Below, piece after piece: positions 63,481 to 64,000 of a stretch of 64,000 nt of DNA. The notes beneath the pieces were generated by a model. It was not told the DNA's origin. It made no database searches and saw only the letters and a program-made list of their open reading frames with translations. The DNA is taken from NCBI GenBank assembly GCA_028386065.3, contig JAKUCV010007105.1, positions 133,388-197,387 on the forward strand. Reading direction: 5' to 3'. This DNA is from Turnera subulata. Taxonomy: Eukaryota > Streptophyta > Magnoliopsida > Malpighiales > Passifloraceae. The first letter of the stretch is position 1. Each line of letters begins with the position of its first letter. The position numbers were made by a program, and so were the translations under genes.

Positions 63481-64000
63481 TGCCTAATAATCATGACTCA
63501 TATGTCTCATATGATTCAAAATCAAATGAGTCTAAAATTCCAACTTTATGGAGTTTAGGAATACGAGTCTAGTTTATATGGCCCAAACGACTATGCCAGA
63601 GATAGGTTTCACTAGAATCATGTAATCTAACCTTCTTCGTATTAATGTTATAGATAGGCGTTACTAGGTTTAGAACACACAAACCTTCGTTTAAAATGCA
63701 CCACCACAATCAATTTCATTGAAATAAATAAAACAACAATTGTTCTTTATTTTCAATGAAAAACCTTTCTTGTACATACAAGACACAGAAATTAAATTCC
63801 TGCTTATGGCAAGTACATAATAACAATTGTCCAGTTCTAAAACCAAACCATTCGGTAAGGATAGATAGAAAGTCCCTACGGCTAATGTGGCAACTCTTGC
63901 TCCAATTCCGAGGCGTAGGTCTATCTCGTCCTTAGCCAATCTCCCACTCTTTCTCAGTTCCTTCACATTTCCAAAATGTGAGAACCACATCCGGTATCTC
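63481..64000 (-). pseudogene. protease and pre-integrase zinc region of the right-hand copia element
   Basis: The frame 63990-63691 reads HFGNVKELRKSGRLAKDEID, GARVATLAVGTFYLSLPNGL, LELDNCYYVLAISRNLISVS and NEIDCGGAF, the protease C-terminal half. The D-T-G-C active site lies just beyond the right edge. From 63690 to 63481 the LWHSRLGHIN-type zinc module is present with stops. Confidence 0.85.

Larger units (their letters stand above)
60168..64000 (-). mobile_element. Ty1/copia element of the inner-copia family, runs off the window
   Basis: On the minus strand the order is protease (63990), integrase, RT, RNase H, 3' LTR (61319-60168). It matches the element at 33541-38431 block by block. 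Its LTR lacks the first part: the coding tail (GCTAGATCCACAT) jumps directly to DNA that in the other copy starts about 410 bp inside the LTR. Gag and the 5' LTR lie beyond the right edge. It is inserted in the LINE fragment. Confidence 0.9.

Noticed and set aside
1..64000. CRISPR array, bacterial operon, phage or organellar insertion
   Set aside because: No regularly spaced identical repeats with unique spacers, no Shine-Dalgarno-led operons and no organellar genes. Everything recognisable is plant nuclear transposon DNA.

Overview
The window is repeat-rich nuclear DNA of a flowering plant, probably a dicot. Almost every recognisable open frame belongs to a plant transposable element: Ty3/gypsy elements of chromovirus and Athila type, several Ty1/copia lineages, L1-type LINEs and a hAT-type foldback. 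Some elements have primer-binding sites matching plant tRNA-Asp or initiator tRNA-Met. No bacterial, organellar or CRISPR signal was seen. The species cannot be named from the sequence. There is one assembly gap at 9618-10003. The only sequence that looks like an ordinary nuclear gene is a 123-codon open frame at 26836-27207 (minus) with a DEK_C-like N-terminus.

Left part (1-16 kb). A fragment of an unassigned retroelement with LTR-like DNA (1-1470) abuts a Ty3/gypsy chromovirus-type element on the minus strand (1475 to about 7195). That element's single gag-pol frame is broken only by in-frame stops, and its 3' end and 3' LTR are missing. Intergenic DNA follows, then an isolated 2.75-kb LTR of a related family (9420-12169) carrying seven small palindromes. 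After that come AT-rich DNA and tails of retroposed sequences.

Middle left (16-27.9 kb). An L1-type LINE on the plus strand (about 16091-24750) is split by a complete Tnt1-like copia element on the minus strand (19146-24278; target duplication GTGGG, two 570-bp LTRs). The LINE reading frame resumes exactly after the insertion. Unassigned DNA and the DEK_C fragment follow.

Centre (27.9-52 kb). This is a Russian doll. An Ale/Retrofit-like copia element (27867-52048) was hit twice. Its integrase holds Athila copy 2 (29952-40796), which itself holds a copia element lacking its 5' LTR (about 33541-38431). Its reverse transcriptase holds a non-autonomous hAT-like element (42248-50717), which itself holds Athila copy 1 (42389-49921; perfect TCGGT target duplication). 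Removing the insertions leaves a host element of about 4.85 kb with continuous coding sense across both junctions. Athila copy 1 keeps gag and protease, but its RT, RNase H and integrase are gone.

Right part (52-64 kb). Tat/Ogre-like LTR fragments are followed by a third, internally deleted Athila-type element on the minus strand (54911-58436; target duplication AATGG). Next come a LINE RT fragment (about 59320-60168) and, inserted at its end, a minus-strand copia element (60168 to the window end). That element is of the same family as the one inside Athila copy 2. No functional gene network is present. The window records successive insertion, deletion and mutational decay, mostly C-to-T and G-to-A changes that create stop codons.
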